From positions 372,001 through 436,000 of the forward strand of contig NZ_BAABHB010000004.1 of the NCBI RefSeq assembly GCF_039541875.1: DNA of 64,000 bases. The letters are read 5' to 3'. Position 1 is the first letter of the stretch. Each line of letters opens with the position of its first letter. The stretch comes from Nibrella viscosa. Lineage in GTDB: Bacteria > Bacteroidota > Bacteroidia > Cytophagales > Spirosomataceae. The notes below the pieces were generated by a model, which was not told where the DNA came from, searched no databases, and saw only the letters and a list, made by a program, of their open reading frames with translations. This document shows, one piece after another, positions 1-9,004 of the stretch. Position numbers and translations under genes: made by a program.

Positions 1-63
1 CAATTGATTACCCCGATTTGTTCAGGACGATTTGTCTCTCTTCTATGATTTAAGCCCAGGACC

Positions 64-3000
64 ATGAAAAAACGAGAACTACCTAAATCTTTTTTACCTA
101 TTCCTAACAGGTACTTCCTGCTCCAACTGTGTTTGGCGTTACTCACCGTAGCGAACGTATACGCGGCTACGGTGAACCAGGAACTGCTGCAGCGGAGTAT
201 CAGCCTGACAGTAAAAGACGCCGAGGTAAAATCGGTGCTGAACCGGCTGGAGACCATGATTCACACCCGGTTTGTGTACAGTTCGCGGGCGTTGCCTACC
301 AAAAAGAAAATTTCTTTAACCCTGATCGATAAGCCCCTGTCTGAAGTGCTGGATGAGGTATTCAAACCTACCCGCATCAGCTACAAGGTAGTCGGCGGCC
401 AAATTGTTATTACCACGGATTCGCCGGCCGCCGAAGCGGAAGGCCAGGCTTCGCTCCAGGACCAGGCCATCACGGAGACTACCGTTCAGGACCGGGTTAT
501 TACGGGTACCGTCCGGGATGATGCCGGCCAGAGTCTTCCCGGTGTCAGCGTGGTATTGAAAGGAACCAACCGAGGTACATCGACCGACGCCGGCGGTAAT
601 TTCAGAATTGATATTCCTCAGCGGGGGGCCGCCCTTGTTTTCTCGTATGTCGGTTACATCTCTCAGGAAGTAAACATCGGTAACCAGACTAACCTGTCAA
701 TCCAGTTGGCGGCCGATACGCGGGCCCTCGACGAAGTGGTGGTAGTGGGTTACGGCTCGCAGCGCAGGCAGGATATTACCTCGGCGGTGTCGGTGATCAA
801 CATGAAAGACATCGGTGAGCAGCCGGCCAACAACCCCAACCAGATTCTGCAGGGACGGGCACCGGGCGTGGTGGTCAAGCAAAAGAGCGGACAACCCGGC
901 GGTATCTTCGAGGTACGGGTACGGGGCATTAGCTCACTGGGGGCGGGTAGTGATCCGCTGTACGTAATCGACGGCTTTCCGGTGGGTACCTCCGTAGGGC
1001 AGAACCTGAACCCGAACGACATTGAAAGCGTCTCTATCCTGAAAGATGCCGCTTCTACGGCTATCTACGGCGCACGCGGTTCCAACGGGGTCGTGCTGAT
1101 TACCACCAAAAACGCCAAAGAAGGCAAGGTGGGGGTGAGCCTGTCGCTGGATTATGGGATCCAAAACGTGCCGATGTCCCGCCGGGTGAAGATGCTGAAC
1201 GGCCCTGAATTCGCCCAGTTCAAAAAGGACGTCTTTATGGACGCCATCCGCATTCTACAGAAACGGGAGCCGGCGCTTGAAGAAGTGCCGCTCAACTACC
1301 GCTACCCGGAGCAGACCAAATACTCGACCGACTGGTTCGCCGAGATTATGCACAACAACGCACCCTATACCGATGCGAACCTGACCATATCCTCAGGACG
1401 CGGTCCGGTTAAGTCGCTGCTGTCGGTAGGTTACTATAAGGAGGAAGGGTCCATCATAAAGACCAACTACGACCGGATTTCGGTGCGCTCCAATATGAGT
1501 GGAGAAGTCAACAAGTTCATCAACGTAGGCCTGAACATCAACGGAACCCTCACCAAGCAGAATGTAGCCGTTACCGACGGACGCAGCAACCTGGTGGGCG
1601 GCGCGTTGCTGATGGATCCCCGCGAACCGGTGTATAATCCGGACGGCACACTGCGGCCGTACGTTGGTGGCGTCGATGGCGTCTTTGGCTTTCCGAACCC
1701 GGTATTTGTGCTGAATAATGTAACCCGCCGGCGCAGCATCGCCGATGTGCTGGCAAACGGGTATGTGGAACTGGCCATTCTGAAGAACCTGAAGTTCCGG
1801 TCGGCCGTAAACGCCAAGGTGAACTTTAACAACTATAAAGAATACATTCCGTCCACGATTGGTTTGCCGGTTGCATCCGGAACGGCAGGAGCTCCTCCGC
1901 GCATTGCGACCGCCCGCGAATTAACCGAGCAACTCACCAACTATTCGTTTGACCAGTTGCTGACGTACAATCCTAAAATAGGTGCCGATCAAAACCTGGA
2001 CCTGCTTGTAGGTTATACGGCACAGAAAGAGCAGATACGGGGAGTTGATGGTTCTGCCAATACCTTTCCCGATGACCTGGTACCGTTTCTGGGAGCGGGG
2101 GTAATCCGCTCGTCAAACTCCTACGAAAACGGCTGGACGCTGCTGGCGTACCTGGCCAGGGCCAACTACTCCTACAAAGATAAGTATCTGCTGTCGGCGT
2201 CTTTCCGGCGGGAGGGTAGTTCGCGCTTTGGGGCCAAAAACAAGTATGGTGATTTTCCGGCTGCTTCTATTGGCTGGCGTGTTAGTGAAGAATCGTTTAT
2301 GCCTAAATTCTCGTGGCTATCGGATATGAAACTCCGCGCCAGCTGGGGAGAAACCGGTAACAATGCCATTGGTAATTATTCCAGTCTGGCGTTTATGAAC
2401 ACCAATAACTACATATTGGGCAACGCTATTGCGCAGGGTAAGGTAGTAAACTCATTTGCCAACCAGGAGCTGAAATGGGAGAAGTCTCAGCAGTTGGATT
2501 TGGGTATGGACCTGGCCCTGTTCAACAATAAGCTGGTTTTTACCGTCGAACTCTACAAGAAGATTACCAACGATATGCTGCTGCCGATTTCGATACCGTC
2601 GGTATCCGGCTTTACCACCAGTTTATCGAACATTGGAAAGGTGGAGAACAAAGGGCTGGAAATTGGCGGAGAATACCGGATACCCATCGGGCCGGTTAAC
2701 TTCCGGACCAATGCCAATATCAGCTTCAATCGCAGCAAGATTCTGGCCATCAAAGGAGCCAATGACATGCTCTGGTACGGCAGTTTCTATGGCGGTTATA
2801 ATGTGATGAAGGTGGGCCGGCCCATAGGTATGATCTATGGGTACAGGAAGATGGGTATTTTTAATACGCAGGCCGAAATTGATGCCTGGCCGAAGCAGGA
2901 CGGCGCTATTCCGGGTGCGATGAAGTTTGCCGATACCAACGGCGACGGCGTAGTGACCTACGATACGCAGGATATGGTGGAAATCGGCAACCCGAATCCG

Positions 3001-3498
3001 GCCTTTACCTGGGCCTGGACCTTTGCGGCTGATTACCGGAAGTTTGATCTGAACCTGATGTTCCTGGGCGCCCACGATTTCGACATCTACCGGAACATTG
3101 AAGCGTCGACGATGAATATGGACGGCGTGTTCAACGTACTCGACAAGGCGAAGGATCGCTGGCGGTCGCCCGAGAACCCCGGCTCTAACCCCAGCGCGAA
3201 AAACTCACAGGGTGGTACCAGCTATTTCAAGTGGTCGCGGGAGAGCAGCGAGCGCTATGTATACGACGGTAGCTACGTTTGGCTGAAGACCATTACGCTG
3301 GGGTATACCCTGCCGCGGCTGAAGTCGTTTATGAGCGACGCCCGGGTGTTTGTTACGGCCAACAACCTGTTTCTGTTCACCAAATATCCCGGCAATAACC
3401 CGGATGCGGGTGTACGCGGAGGAACCGAGCTGAACAATGATGACGAGTCGTACCCGGTGCCCCGGACGCTGGCTGTTGGTGCAAAATTTAACTTCTAA
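64..3498 (+). CDS. SusC/RagA-type TonB-dependent outer membrane receptor with STN domain
   Basis: This is the outer membrane channel of a SusC/SusD glycan importer. Domains in order: a signal/transmembrane segment (about residues 15-35), a secretin/TonB short N-terminal (STN) domain (about 45-118), a CarboxypepD-regulatory-like beta domain (about 145-220, beginning ITGTVRDDAG), a plug (about 235-350, with YVIDGFPVG and GSNGVVLITTKN), then a long barrel ending in KFNF. Its 1144 residues are normal for the family. It is followed 11 bp later by its SusD partner. In known systems an STN domain contacts a FecR-type anti-sigma factor, but none is visible because only 63 bp lie upstream. The family call is sure; the substrate is inferred from the neighbours. 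Confidence 0.96.
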   Translation: MKKRELPKSFLPIPNRYFLLQLCLALLTVANVYAATVNQELLQRSISLTVKDAEVKSVLNRLETMIHTRFVYSSRALPTKKKISLTLIDKPLSEVLDEVFKPTRISYKVVGGQIVITTDSPAAEAEGQASLQDQAITETTVQDRVITGTVRDDAGQSLPGVSVVLKGTNRGTSTDAGGNFRIDIPQRGAALVFSYVGYISQEVNIGNQTNLSIQLAADTRALDEVVVVGYGSQRRQDITSAVSVINMKDIGEQPANNPNQILQGRAPGVVVKQKSGQPGGIFEVRVRGISSLGAGSDPLYVIDGFPVGTSVGQNLNPNDIESVSILKDAASTAIYGARGSNGVVLITTKNAKEGKVGVSLSLDYGIQNVPMSRRVKMLNGPEFAQFKKDVFMDAIRILQKREPALEEVPLNYRYPEQTKYSTDWFAEIMHNNAPYTDANLTISSGRGPVKSLLSVGYYKEEGSIIKTNYDRISVRSNMSGEVNKFINVGLNINGTLTKQNVAVTDGRSNLVGGALLMDPREPVYNPDGTLRPYVGGVDGVFGFPNPVFVLNNVTRRRSIADVLANGYVELAILKNLKFRSAVNAKVNFNNYKEYIPSTIGLPVASGTAGAPPRIATARELTEQLTNYSFDQLLTYNPKIGADQNLDLLVGYTAQKEQIRGVDGSANTFPDDLVPFLGAGVIRSSNSYENGWTLLAYLARANYSYKDKYLLSASFRREGSSRFGAKNKYGDFPAASIGWRVSEESFMPKFSWLSDMKLRASWGETGNNAIGNYSSLAFMNTNNYILGNAIAQGKVVNSFANQELKWEKSQQLDLGMDLALFNNKLVFTVELYKKITNDMLLPISIPSVSGFTTSLSNIGKVENKGLEIGGEYRIPIGPVNFRTNANISFNRSKILAIKGANDMLWYGSFYGGYNVMKVGRPIGMIYGYRKMGIFNTQAEIDAWPKQDGAIPGAMKFADTNGDGVVTYDTQDMVEIGNPNPAFTWAWTFAADYRKFDLNLMFLGAHDFDIYRNIEASTMNMDGVFNVLDKAKDRWRSPENPGSNPSAKNSQGGTSYFKWSRESSERYVYDGSYVWLKTITLGYTLPRLKSFMSDARVFVTANNLFLFTKYPGNNPDAGVRGGTELNNDDESYPVPRTLAVGAKFNF

Positions 3499-3509
3499 CC
3501 GTCAGGAAA

Positions 3510-5012
3510 ATGAAAAAAATAACCCTTATCGGAACCGCACTTCTTTGCCTTTCCCAGTTTTCGTGCAAGGAGGATTTTCTGGTGACCACCGACCCCACCC
3601 GCATCGGAGCCGACCTGTTTTACAAAAACGAAACGCAGTTTCTGCAGGCCCTGAACGGCGTTTACGGGCAGTTGCAGACCATTACGAACTCGGCCTACAT
3701 CTTTCAGGAGTTTACGTCGGACAACACCACCATCGACTTCAACCCGCTCGACCGCGGGGGAGCCGCCGGCTGGGAGGCCTTTGAGTATTCGACCGTAAAC
3801 CCCGGCAACGGCGAAATCTCGAACATGTGGAATCAGTACTATTCGGCGATGTACAACATCAACTACGCGCTGGAGAAGCTCGGCCCCAGTACGATTGATG
3901 CCACCGTTAAGAAGCAGGTCGAAGGGCAGTTGAAGTTCCTGCGGGCATACTTTTACTTTCACCTGGTGCAGTATTTCGGCGATGTGGTGCTGGTAACGTC
4001 TACGCTGGACAAACCTGAGAGAGCGTTTGACCTGGTGCGCTCACCGGAGGCTGAGGTGTACAAGCAGATTGAGAAGGACCTGAAAGAAGCGGCTGATCTG
4101 CTGCCCCAAACGTACCCGGCCAATCAGGCGGGTCGGGTGACCAAAGGCGCTGCACTGAGCTTACTGGGTAAAATGTACCTTACCCGCAAGCAGTATGCCG
4201 AGGCCGTTACGACGCTGAAGCAGGTGACCACTTTAGGCTACTCGCTGCTGCCGAAATACGCCGACAACTTTGACCCGACAAAGAAGAACGGTCCGGAATC
4301 TATCTTTGAGGTGCAGTACCAGGGCGGGAATGACCTGGGAGAGCATAGCAATTTCATGTACGTATTTGCACCGCGTCTTTCGGGCGCTGCCGTGACCGGC
4401 TTCTCCACGGCCGTTCCGCTGGGTCGCAACATTCCGACCAACGATATTATCGCTGCCTACGAAGAAGGTGATCTGCGGAAAGATGCTTCGCTGAAGACGG
4501 GCTATACCCTGAACGGTAAATTAGTGCCGGTTCCGTTTGTCAGCAAGTACCAGCATCCACATACCATTGCCGGCCGTACCGACAATAACTGGCCGGTACT
4601 CCGCTACGCCGATGTGCTGCTGATGCTGGCGGAGGCCATCAATGAGCAGACAGGTCCCACCGCAGAGGCTCTGGACTACCTGAATAAGGTGCGTACCCGT
4701 GCAGGGCTGGCACCGTTGGGTTCGGATCTGGATAAAGAGAAATTCCGTACGGCGGTGCTGAAGGAACGGCGCGTGGAACTGGCGTTTGAAAATCACCGCT
4801 GGTTCGATCTGAAGCGCACCATGACACCGGCTCAGCTGGCTGCTTTCATGAATGCGCACGGTGCTAAAGAGAAAGCCAAACCAACGGTCGACCGGGGTGG
4901 TATAGCCTTCAACGCGCTGGATTATGTGTTTGAAAATCACGAGTACTATTTCCCGATTCCGGCTCCGCAGATTCTGATTAACAACAAATTGGCGCAGAAT
5001 CCGGGCTACTAG
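3510..5012 (+). CDS. RagB/SusD-family outer membrane lipoprotein
   Basis: This is the surface glycan-binding partner that caps the SusC channel. A lipoprotein signal with lipobox Cys at about residue 19 (LSQFSCKED) is followed by the SusD-like N-terminal region and TPR-like helices. The typical C-terminal block includes RYADVLLMLAEAINE, LNKVRTRAGL and ELAFENHRWFDLKR, then a final FPIPAPQILIN segment. Its 500 residues are full length. It is co-directional with the upstream SusC at 11 bp spacing, so it is almost certainly co-transcribed and forms an outer membrane complex with it. Confidence 0.96.
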   Translation: MKKITLIGTALLCLSQFSCKEDFLVTTDPTRIGADLFYKNETQFLQALNGVYGQLQTITNSAYIFQEFTSDNTTIDFNPLDRGGAAGWEAFEYSTVNPGNGEISNMWNQYYSAMYNINYALEKLGPSTIDATVKKQVEGQLKFLRAYFYFHLVQYFGDVVLVTSTLDKPERAFDLVRSPEAEVYKQIEKDLKEAADLLPQTYPANQAGRVTKGAALSLLGKMYLTRKQYAEAVTTLKQVTTLGYSLLPKYADNFDPTKKNGPESIFEVQYQGGNDLGEHSNFMYVFAPRLSGAAVTGFSTAVPLGRNIPTNDIIAAYEEGDLRKDASLKTGYTLNGKLVPVPFVSKYQHPHTIAGRTDNNWPVLRYADVLLMLAEAINEQTGPTAEALDYLNKVRTRAGLAPLGSDLDKEKFRTAVLKERRVELAFENHRWFDLKRTMTPAQLAAFMNAHGAKEKAKPTVDRGGIAFNALDYVFENHEYYFPIPAPQILINNKLAQNPGY

Positions 5013-5055
5013 GCAGAAATGTTGCCCCCGTACATTAGATAATACGCCGGATGTG

Positions 5056-5106
5056 CCTTATGGTATAGAGCGGCTCTCTCACAGAGAGTCATTCTATACC
5101 ATAAGG
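5056..5106. terminator. Long hairpin between SusD and the cytochrome gene
   Basis: A perfect 14-bp inverted repeat (arms 5056-5069 and 5093-5106, CCTTATGGTATAGA and its complement) encloses an inner 6-bp stem (5074-5079 with 5083-5088). No clear U-run follows on either strand. It could be a weak terminator, an attenuator or a transcript-end stabiliser between susD and the downstream gene. Confidence 0.5.
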
Positions 5107-5154
5107 TTGTCGGCCGTTCGTTGACATACCTGCAACCTAACCCTTTACCAACTA

Positions 5155-7515
5155 GTGATACTTGTAACGGAATCGTTTTGGCTTTGGCAGTTTCTGGGCC
5201 GGCTGCACCCGCTGATCGTCCATTTTCCGGTCAGTCTGCTGTGTGTGGCCCTACTGCTGGAACTCATCGGCTGGCGTCGCAAATCGACCGATTTGCGGGC
5301 GGGCATCACCGCCATTGTCTGGATTGGGGCCATCGGCTCGGTCATTGCGGCTGCCCTGGGCCTGCTGCTGGCGAATCAGGAAGACTACGGCGGCAATATA
5401 CTGGCCGTTCACCAGTGGTCGGGGCTGGCTACCATGGCCTTATCCATTGTTACCGTATTTGCCCTTCGTGCCCGCCGGATGCGGTTGTACCGGGGTGCGT
5501 TGCTGGTTACCGTGCTGGGCGTTACCCTCGCCGGACATTATGGTTCCCTGCTCACCCACGGCGAAGATTACCTGACCAGCGTCTTACCGTTCGATAAAGG
5601 CGTTGATAGGCCTGAATCCAGCGATAAACGATTTGCGTTTGTCAGCAGCAACAGCCAGAAGCTGACGGCGGAACAGGTTACTCAACTGAACCTGGAGGTT
5701 CGCACCATCCTGGCACACAACTGTTACAATTGCCACAGCGCCAGCAAAATGAAGGGCGAACTGCGGCTCGACAAGAAAGAGTTTATCCTGAAAGGGGGCG
5801 AACACGGCCCCGTCATCGAACCCGGCGATCCGGAAGACAGCGAACTCATCCGGCGCATCAAACTACCCACCGGGCACAAAAAGGCCATGCCGACCAAAGG
5901 CAAGCGCCTGACCGAAAAAGAAATTGCTCTACTCGAATTCTGGATCAAACAGGGCGCTCCCTGGCCCGATGGTCCTGAAAAAAGCATTTACCGCGTAGCC
6001 GCCCTGGAACCCCGGCTACCGGAAATACCCGTTGGCCCGGCTGCCCTGACCAATCCCGTCGACCGGTTCGTCAACGTCTATTTCAAGGAAAACAAACTTG
6101 GCTGGAAGAAACCCGTGGATGACCGTACCTACATCCGCCGGGTCTACCTCGATGTCATCGGCCTGCTGCCCACGCCCGAACAGATTCAAACCTTCACCGC
6201 CGATGCCCGGCCCGATAAGCGGGAGGCACTGGTAAAGGAGTTGCTCAGCCGCAATGAAGACTACGCCCAGCACTGGCTCACCTTCTGGAACGATGCCCTG
6301 CGCAACGACTACACCGGAACCGGGTACATCACCGGCGGCCGCTTCGATATTACCAAATGGCTGTATGCCGCCCTGAAGACCAATAAGCCGTATAACCACT
6401 TTGTCAAAGAACTCATCAGCCCGACCAAAGAGTCGTCGGGTTTTATTAAGGGCATTAAGTGGCGCGGTACCATCAACGCCAGCCAGCGCACCGAAATGCA
6501 GGCGGCTCAGAATGTAGCTCAGGTGTTTCTGGGCCTGAACCTCAAGTGTGCCTCCTGCCACGACAGCTTTATCAGCGACTGGAAACTGGACGATGCCTAT
6601 GCGTTTGCCAATGTATTTTCGGATACGACCCTGGAAGTTAACCGCTGCGACAAACCGACGGGTAAGATGGCCGGCCGCCGTATCCTGTTCAAAGAGCTGG
6701 GGGAAATCAACGGCGAGGCACCCACCGAACAGCGCCTGAAAGAATTGGCTGACTTCATGATACAGCCTAAAAACGGGCGGCTCTACCGGACGCTGGTCAA
6801 CCGGGTCTGGGCGCAGGTGATGGGCCGGGGTATTGTTGAGCCCGTGGATGCGATGGATAATGTGCCCTGGAGTCAGGACCTGCTCGACTACCTGGCCTAC
6901 GATTTTGTCGAAAATGGGTACGACATCAGGCGGTTGCTGTATACCATTCTCACCGCCCGGACCTACCAGTTGCCGTCGGTCGGCGTAAAAGACCCCGAGC
7001 AGTTGATGGCGTCCGACTTTGTCTTTCAGGGAATGGTTCGCCGGCGGATGACGGCCGAGCAATTTGTCGATGCGGTGAGTCTGGCCTTTAATCCGATCTA
7101 TGTGGATACCTCGTTTGCCGAAAAGCTGTTACCCGCCACCATCAAAAAGGAAGCGCCTTTCCCACGGGCGTCGCTGGTCAGCAATGATCCGTTGCTGACG
7201 GCGCTTGGTCGGCCGAATCGGGAGACCGTCAGCACCAGTCGCACCTCGCAGGCGAACCTGCTGCAGGCGCTGGAACTGACCAACGGCACCAGGTTTAATG
7301 AATCCCTGAAGTACGGTGCCGAGCAGTGGAAAGAAAAGTATCCGTCGTCGGATAGTATAGTACGGGAGCTGTATAGGCGGGCTTTAGGCCGCGAGCCGGT
7401 GCCGAAGGAAATGGCGGTGGCGCAGAAGATAATCGGACCCAAACCCAGTGTAGAAGGTATTCAGGATCTGGTATGGGCCGTTGCGCTGCATCCGGAATTT
7501 CAGTTGATTTTCTAA
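5155..7515 (+). CDS. Membrane-anchored DUF2231 / planctomycete-type cytochrome c / DUF1549 / DUF1553 protein
   Basis: The N-terminus (about residues 10-140) has four hydrophobic helices starting GRLHPLIVHFP, typical of DUF2231. A planctomycete-type cytochrome c segment follows with heme motif CYNCH at 190-194. Then comes DUF1549 (about 295-500), with a second CxxCH, CASCH, at 465-469, and DUF1553 (about 535-780). GTG at 5155 is the start that keeps the HPLIVHFP helix. The gene lies 20 bp before a DUF1501 gene, the usual partner. DUF1549/1553/1501 sets are abundant in Planctomycetes and in Bacteroidota that degrade polysaccharides, where their biochemical role is not settled. A redox step in breakdown of decorated glycan is an inference. 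Confidence 0.9.
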   Translation: MILVTESFWLWQFLGRLHPLIVHFPVSLLCVALLLELIGWRRKSTDLRAGITAIVWIGAIGSVIAAALGLLLANQEDYGGNILAVHQWSGLATMALSIVTVFALRARRMRLYRGALLVTVLGVTLAGHYGSLLTHGEDYLTSVLPFDKGVDRPESSDKRFAFVSSNSQKLTAEQVTQLNLEVRTILAHNCYNCHSASKMKGELRLDKKEFILKGGEHGPVIEPGDPEDSELIRRIKLPTGHKKAMPTKGKRLTEKEIALLEFWIKQGAPWPDGPEKSIYRVAALEPRLPEIPVGPAALTNPVDRFVNVYFKENKLGWKKPVDDRTYIRRVYLDVIGLLPTPEQIQTFTADARPDKREALVKELLSRNEDYAQHWLTFWNDALRNDYTGTGYITGGRFDITKWLYAALKTNKPYNHFVKELISPTKESSGFIKGIKWRGTINASQRTEMQAAQNVAQVFLGLNLKCASCHDSFISDWKLDDAYAFANVFSDTTLEVNRCDKPTGKMAGRRILFKELGEINGEAPTEQRLKELADFMIQPKNGRLYRTLVNRVWAQVMGRGIVEPVDAMDNVPWSQDLLDYLAYDFVENGYDIRRLLYTILTARTYQLPSVGVKDPEQLMASDFVFQGMVRRRMTAEQFVDAVSLAFNPIYVDTSFAEKLLPATIKKEAPFPRASLVSNDPLLTALGRPNRETVSTSRTSQANLLQALELTNGTRFNESLKYGAEQWKEKYPSSDSIVRELYRRALGREPVPKEMAVAQKIIGPKPSVEGIQDLVWAVALHPEFQLIF

Positions 7516-7534
7516 CGCTACAAATCCAGCCGAC

Positions 7535-8968
7535 ATGAACACAAGATGGAACAGACGGGAATTTCTGCAAAAAACCAGCGCGGCCACCCTGGCGGCTCTG
7601 GCGGCCGGCGCTCCCGTGTCAAGTCTCTTAACCAGTTGTAAAAGCAAGCCGTTTGGGCAGACAGACGGCACGGCCGATACCGTCATCCTGCTCTGGATGG
7701 CCGGCGGCATGGCCCATACCGAAACCTTTGATCCGAAGCGCTACACGCCCTTTGAAAAAGATATGGAAGGCAACCGGGTGCTGAGTACGTTTAAATCCGT
7801 ACCAACGGTTCTCGACGGCATCCATTTCTCGGAAGGGCTCGAATCCATCGGTAAGGTCATGGATAAGGGCACAATCATTCGCTCCTACGTGGCCGCCGAC
7901 CTGGGGCATATCCTGCACTCGCGCCATCAGTACCACTGGCATACCTGCTACGAACCACCGCAAACCGTAGCCGCTCCGCATATCGGCTCCTGGATTGCCA
8001 GGCAGTTAGGACCCAAAAATCCGGTTATTCCGGCGTTCATCGACATTGGGCAGCGGTTTACGGTGGGCGAGGCCGAAGAGCTAAAAGCCTTCCATACTGC
8101 CGGCTTTCTGGGGAATGAGTTTGGGCCTTTCTTTATTCCGGACCCCAGTCAGGGCCTGGAGAGTGTGCGGCCGCCGGTGGGGATGGACTCGACCCGGTTT
8201 GAGCGCCGGAACCAGTTGTACAATGAACTCATCAGCAACAGCCCGTTCGGCGAGTTCGGCAGCGATTACCAGAAAGAGTCGCTCCGGCGCTCGATGGAAC
8301 AGGCGTATATGCTGCTGAACTCCCCCGAAGCCAGGGCGTTTGACCTGAGTACCGAGCCAAAGGAAAGCTACGATATTTACAACACCGGCCGCTTCGGGCT
8401 GGGCTGTCTGCTGGCCCGTCGGCTTACCGAAAAAGGGGCGCGTTTTATCAGCGTTACCACCGAATACGAGCCGTTTAAAGGCTGGGATACGCACGAGAAC
8501 GGCCATACGCGGCTGGAAGAGATGAAAAAAATGATTGACGGTCCGGTGGCTCAGTTAATCAAAGATCTGGACAAAACCGGGCATCTGGACCGCACCATGA
8601 TTATTCTGGCTAGTGAGTTCAGCCGGGATATGATGGTCGAGGGCCGGCCCGATCAGAAGGTGCAGGAGCAGGTAAAGCAGCCCGATATTCTGTCGGACAT
8701 GAAATTTTACGGCATGCACCGGCACTTCACCGACGGCTGTTCCATTCTGATGTTCGGCGGGGGGATCAAAAAAGGCTTTGCGTACGGCAAAACCGCCGAC
8801 GAGCGTCCCTGCAAGACCATTGAGAATCCGGTGAAGATCGATGGAATTCACCAGACCATCTACCACGCACTCGGCATTTCCGCCGACCACCATTACGAAA
8901 TCGAAGGACGGCCCTTTTACACCACGCCCGACGGCAAAGGAAAACCGGTGATGGCGTTATTAGCCTGA
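7535..8968 (+). CDS. DUF1501 (sulfatase-like fold) protein with Tat signal
   Basis: The N-terminus NRREFLQK is a twin-arginine motif, followed by an Ala-rich hydrophobic stretch and a possible lipobox (SLLTSCKS), so the protein is exported folded and perhaps lipidated. The body is a DUF1501 domain with the alkaline-phosphatase/sulfatase-like fold: DTVILLWMAGGMAHTETFDP near the start, FISVTTEYEPFKGWDTHENG in the middle, and MIILASEFSRD plus a GIHQTIYHALGI block near the end. Length 477 aa is usual. It follows the DUF1549/1553 gene by 19 bp, its standard partner. Substrate unknown; sulfated or acylated glycan is only a guess from context. Confidence 0.92.
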   Translation: MNTRWNRREFLQKTSAATLAALAAGAPVSSLLTSCKSKPFGQTDGTADTVILLWMAGGMAHTETFDPKRYTPFEKDMEGNRVLSTFKSVPTVLDGIHFSEGLESIGKVMDKGTIIRSYVAADLGHILHSRHQYHWHTCYEPPQTVAAPHIGSWIARQLGPKNPVIPAFIDIGQRFTVGEAEELKAFHTAGFLGNEFGPFFIPDPSQGLESVRPPVGMDSTRFERRNQLYNELISNSPFGEFGSDYQKESLRRSMEQAYMLLNSPEARAFDLSTEPKESYDIYNTGRFGLGCLLARRLTEKGARFISVTTEYEPFKGWDTHENGHTRLEEMKKMIDGPVAQLIKDLDKTGHLDRTMIILASEFSRDMMVEGRPDQKVQEQVKQPDILSDMKFYGMHRHFTDGCSILMFGGGIKKGFAYGKTADERPCKTIENPVKIDGIHQTIYHALGISADHHYEIEGRPFYTTPDGKGKPVMALLA

Positions 8969-9004
8969 TAAGCAGTAGCAGGAAGAAGGATACTCATACG
9001 GCCG

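Noticed and set aside
5056..5106. Insertion-sequence end
   Set aside because: The inverted repeat is symmetric around a small loop with no transposase or target duplication nearby; a hairpin is the simpler reading.
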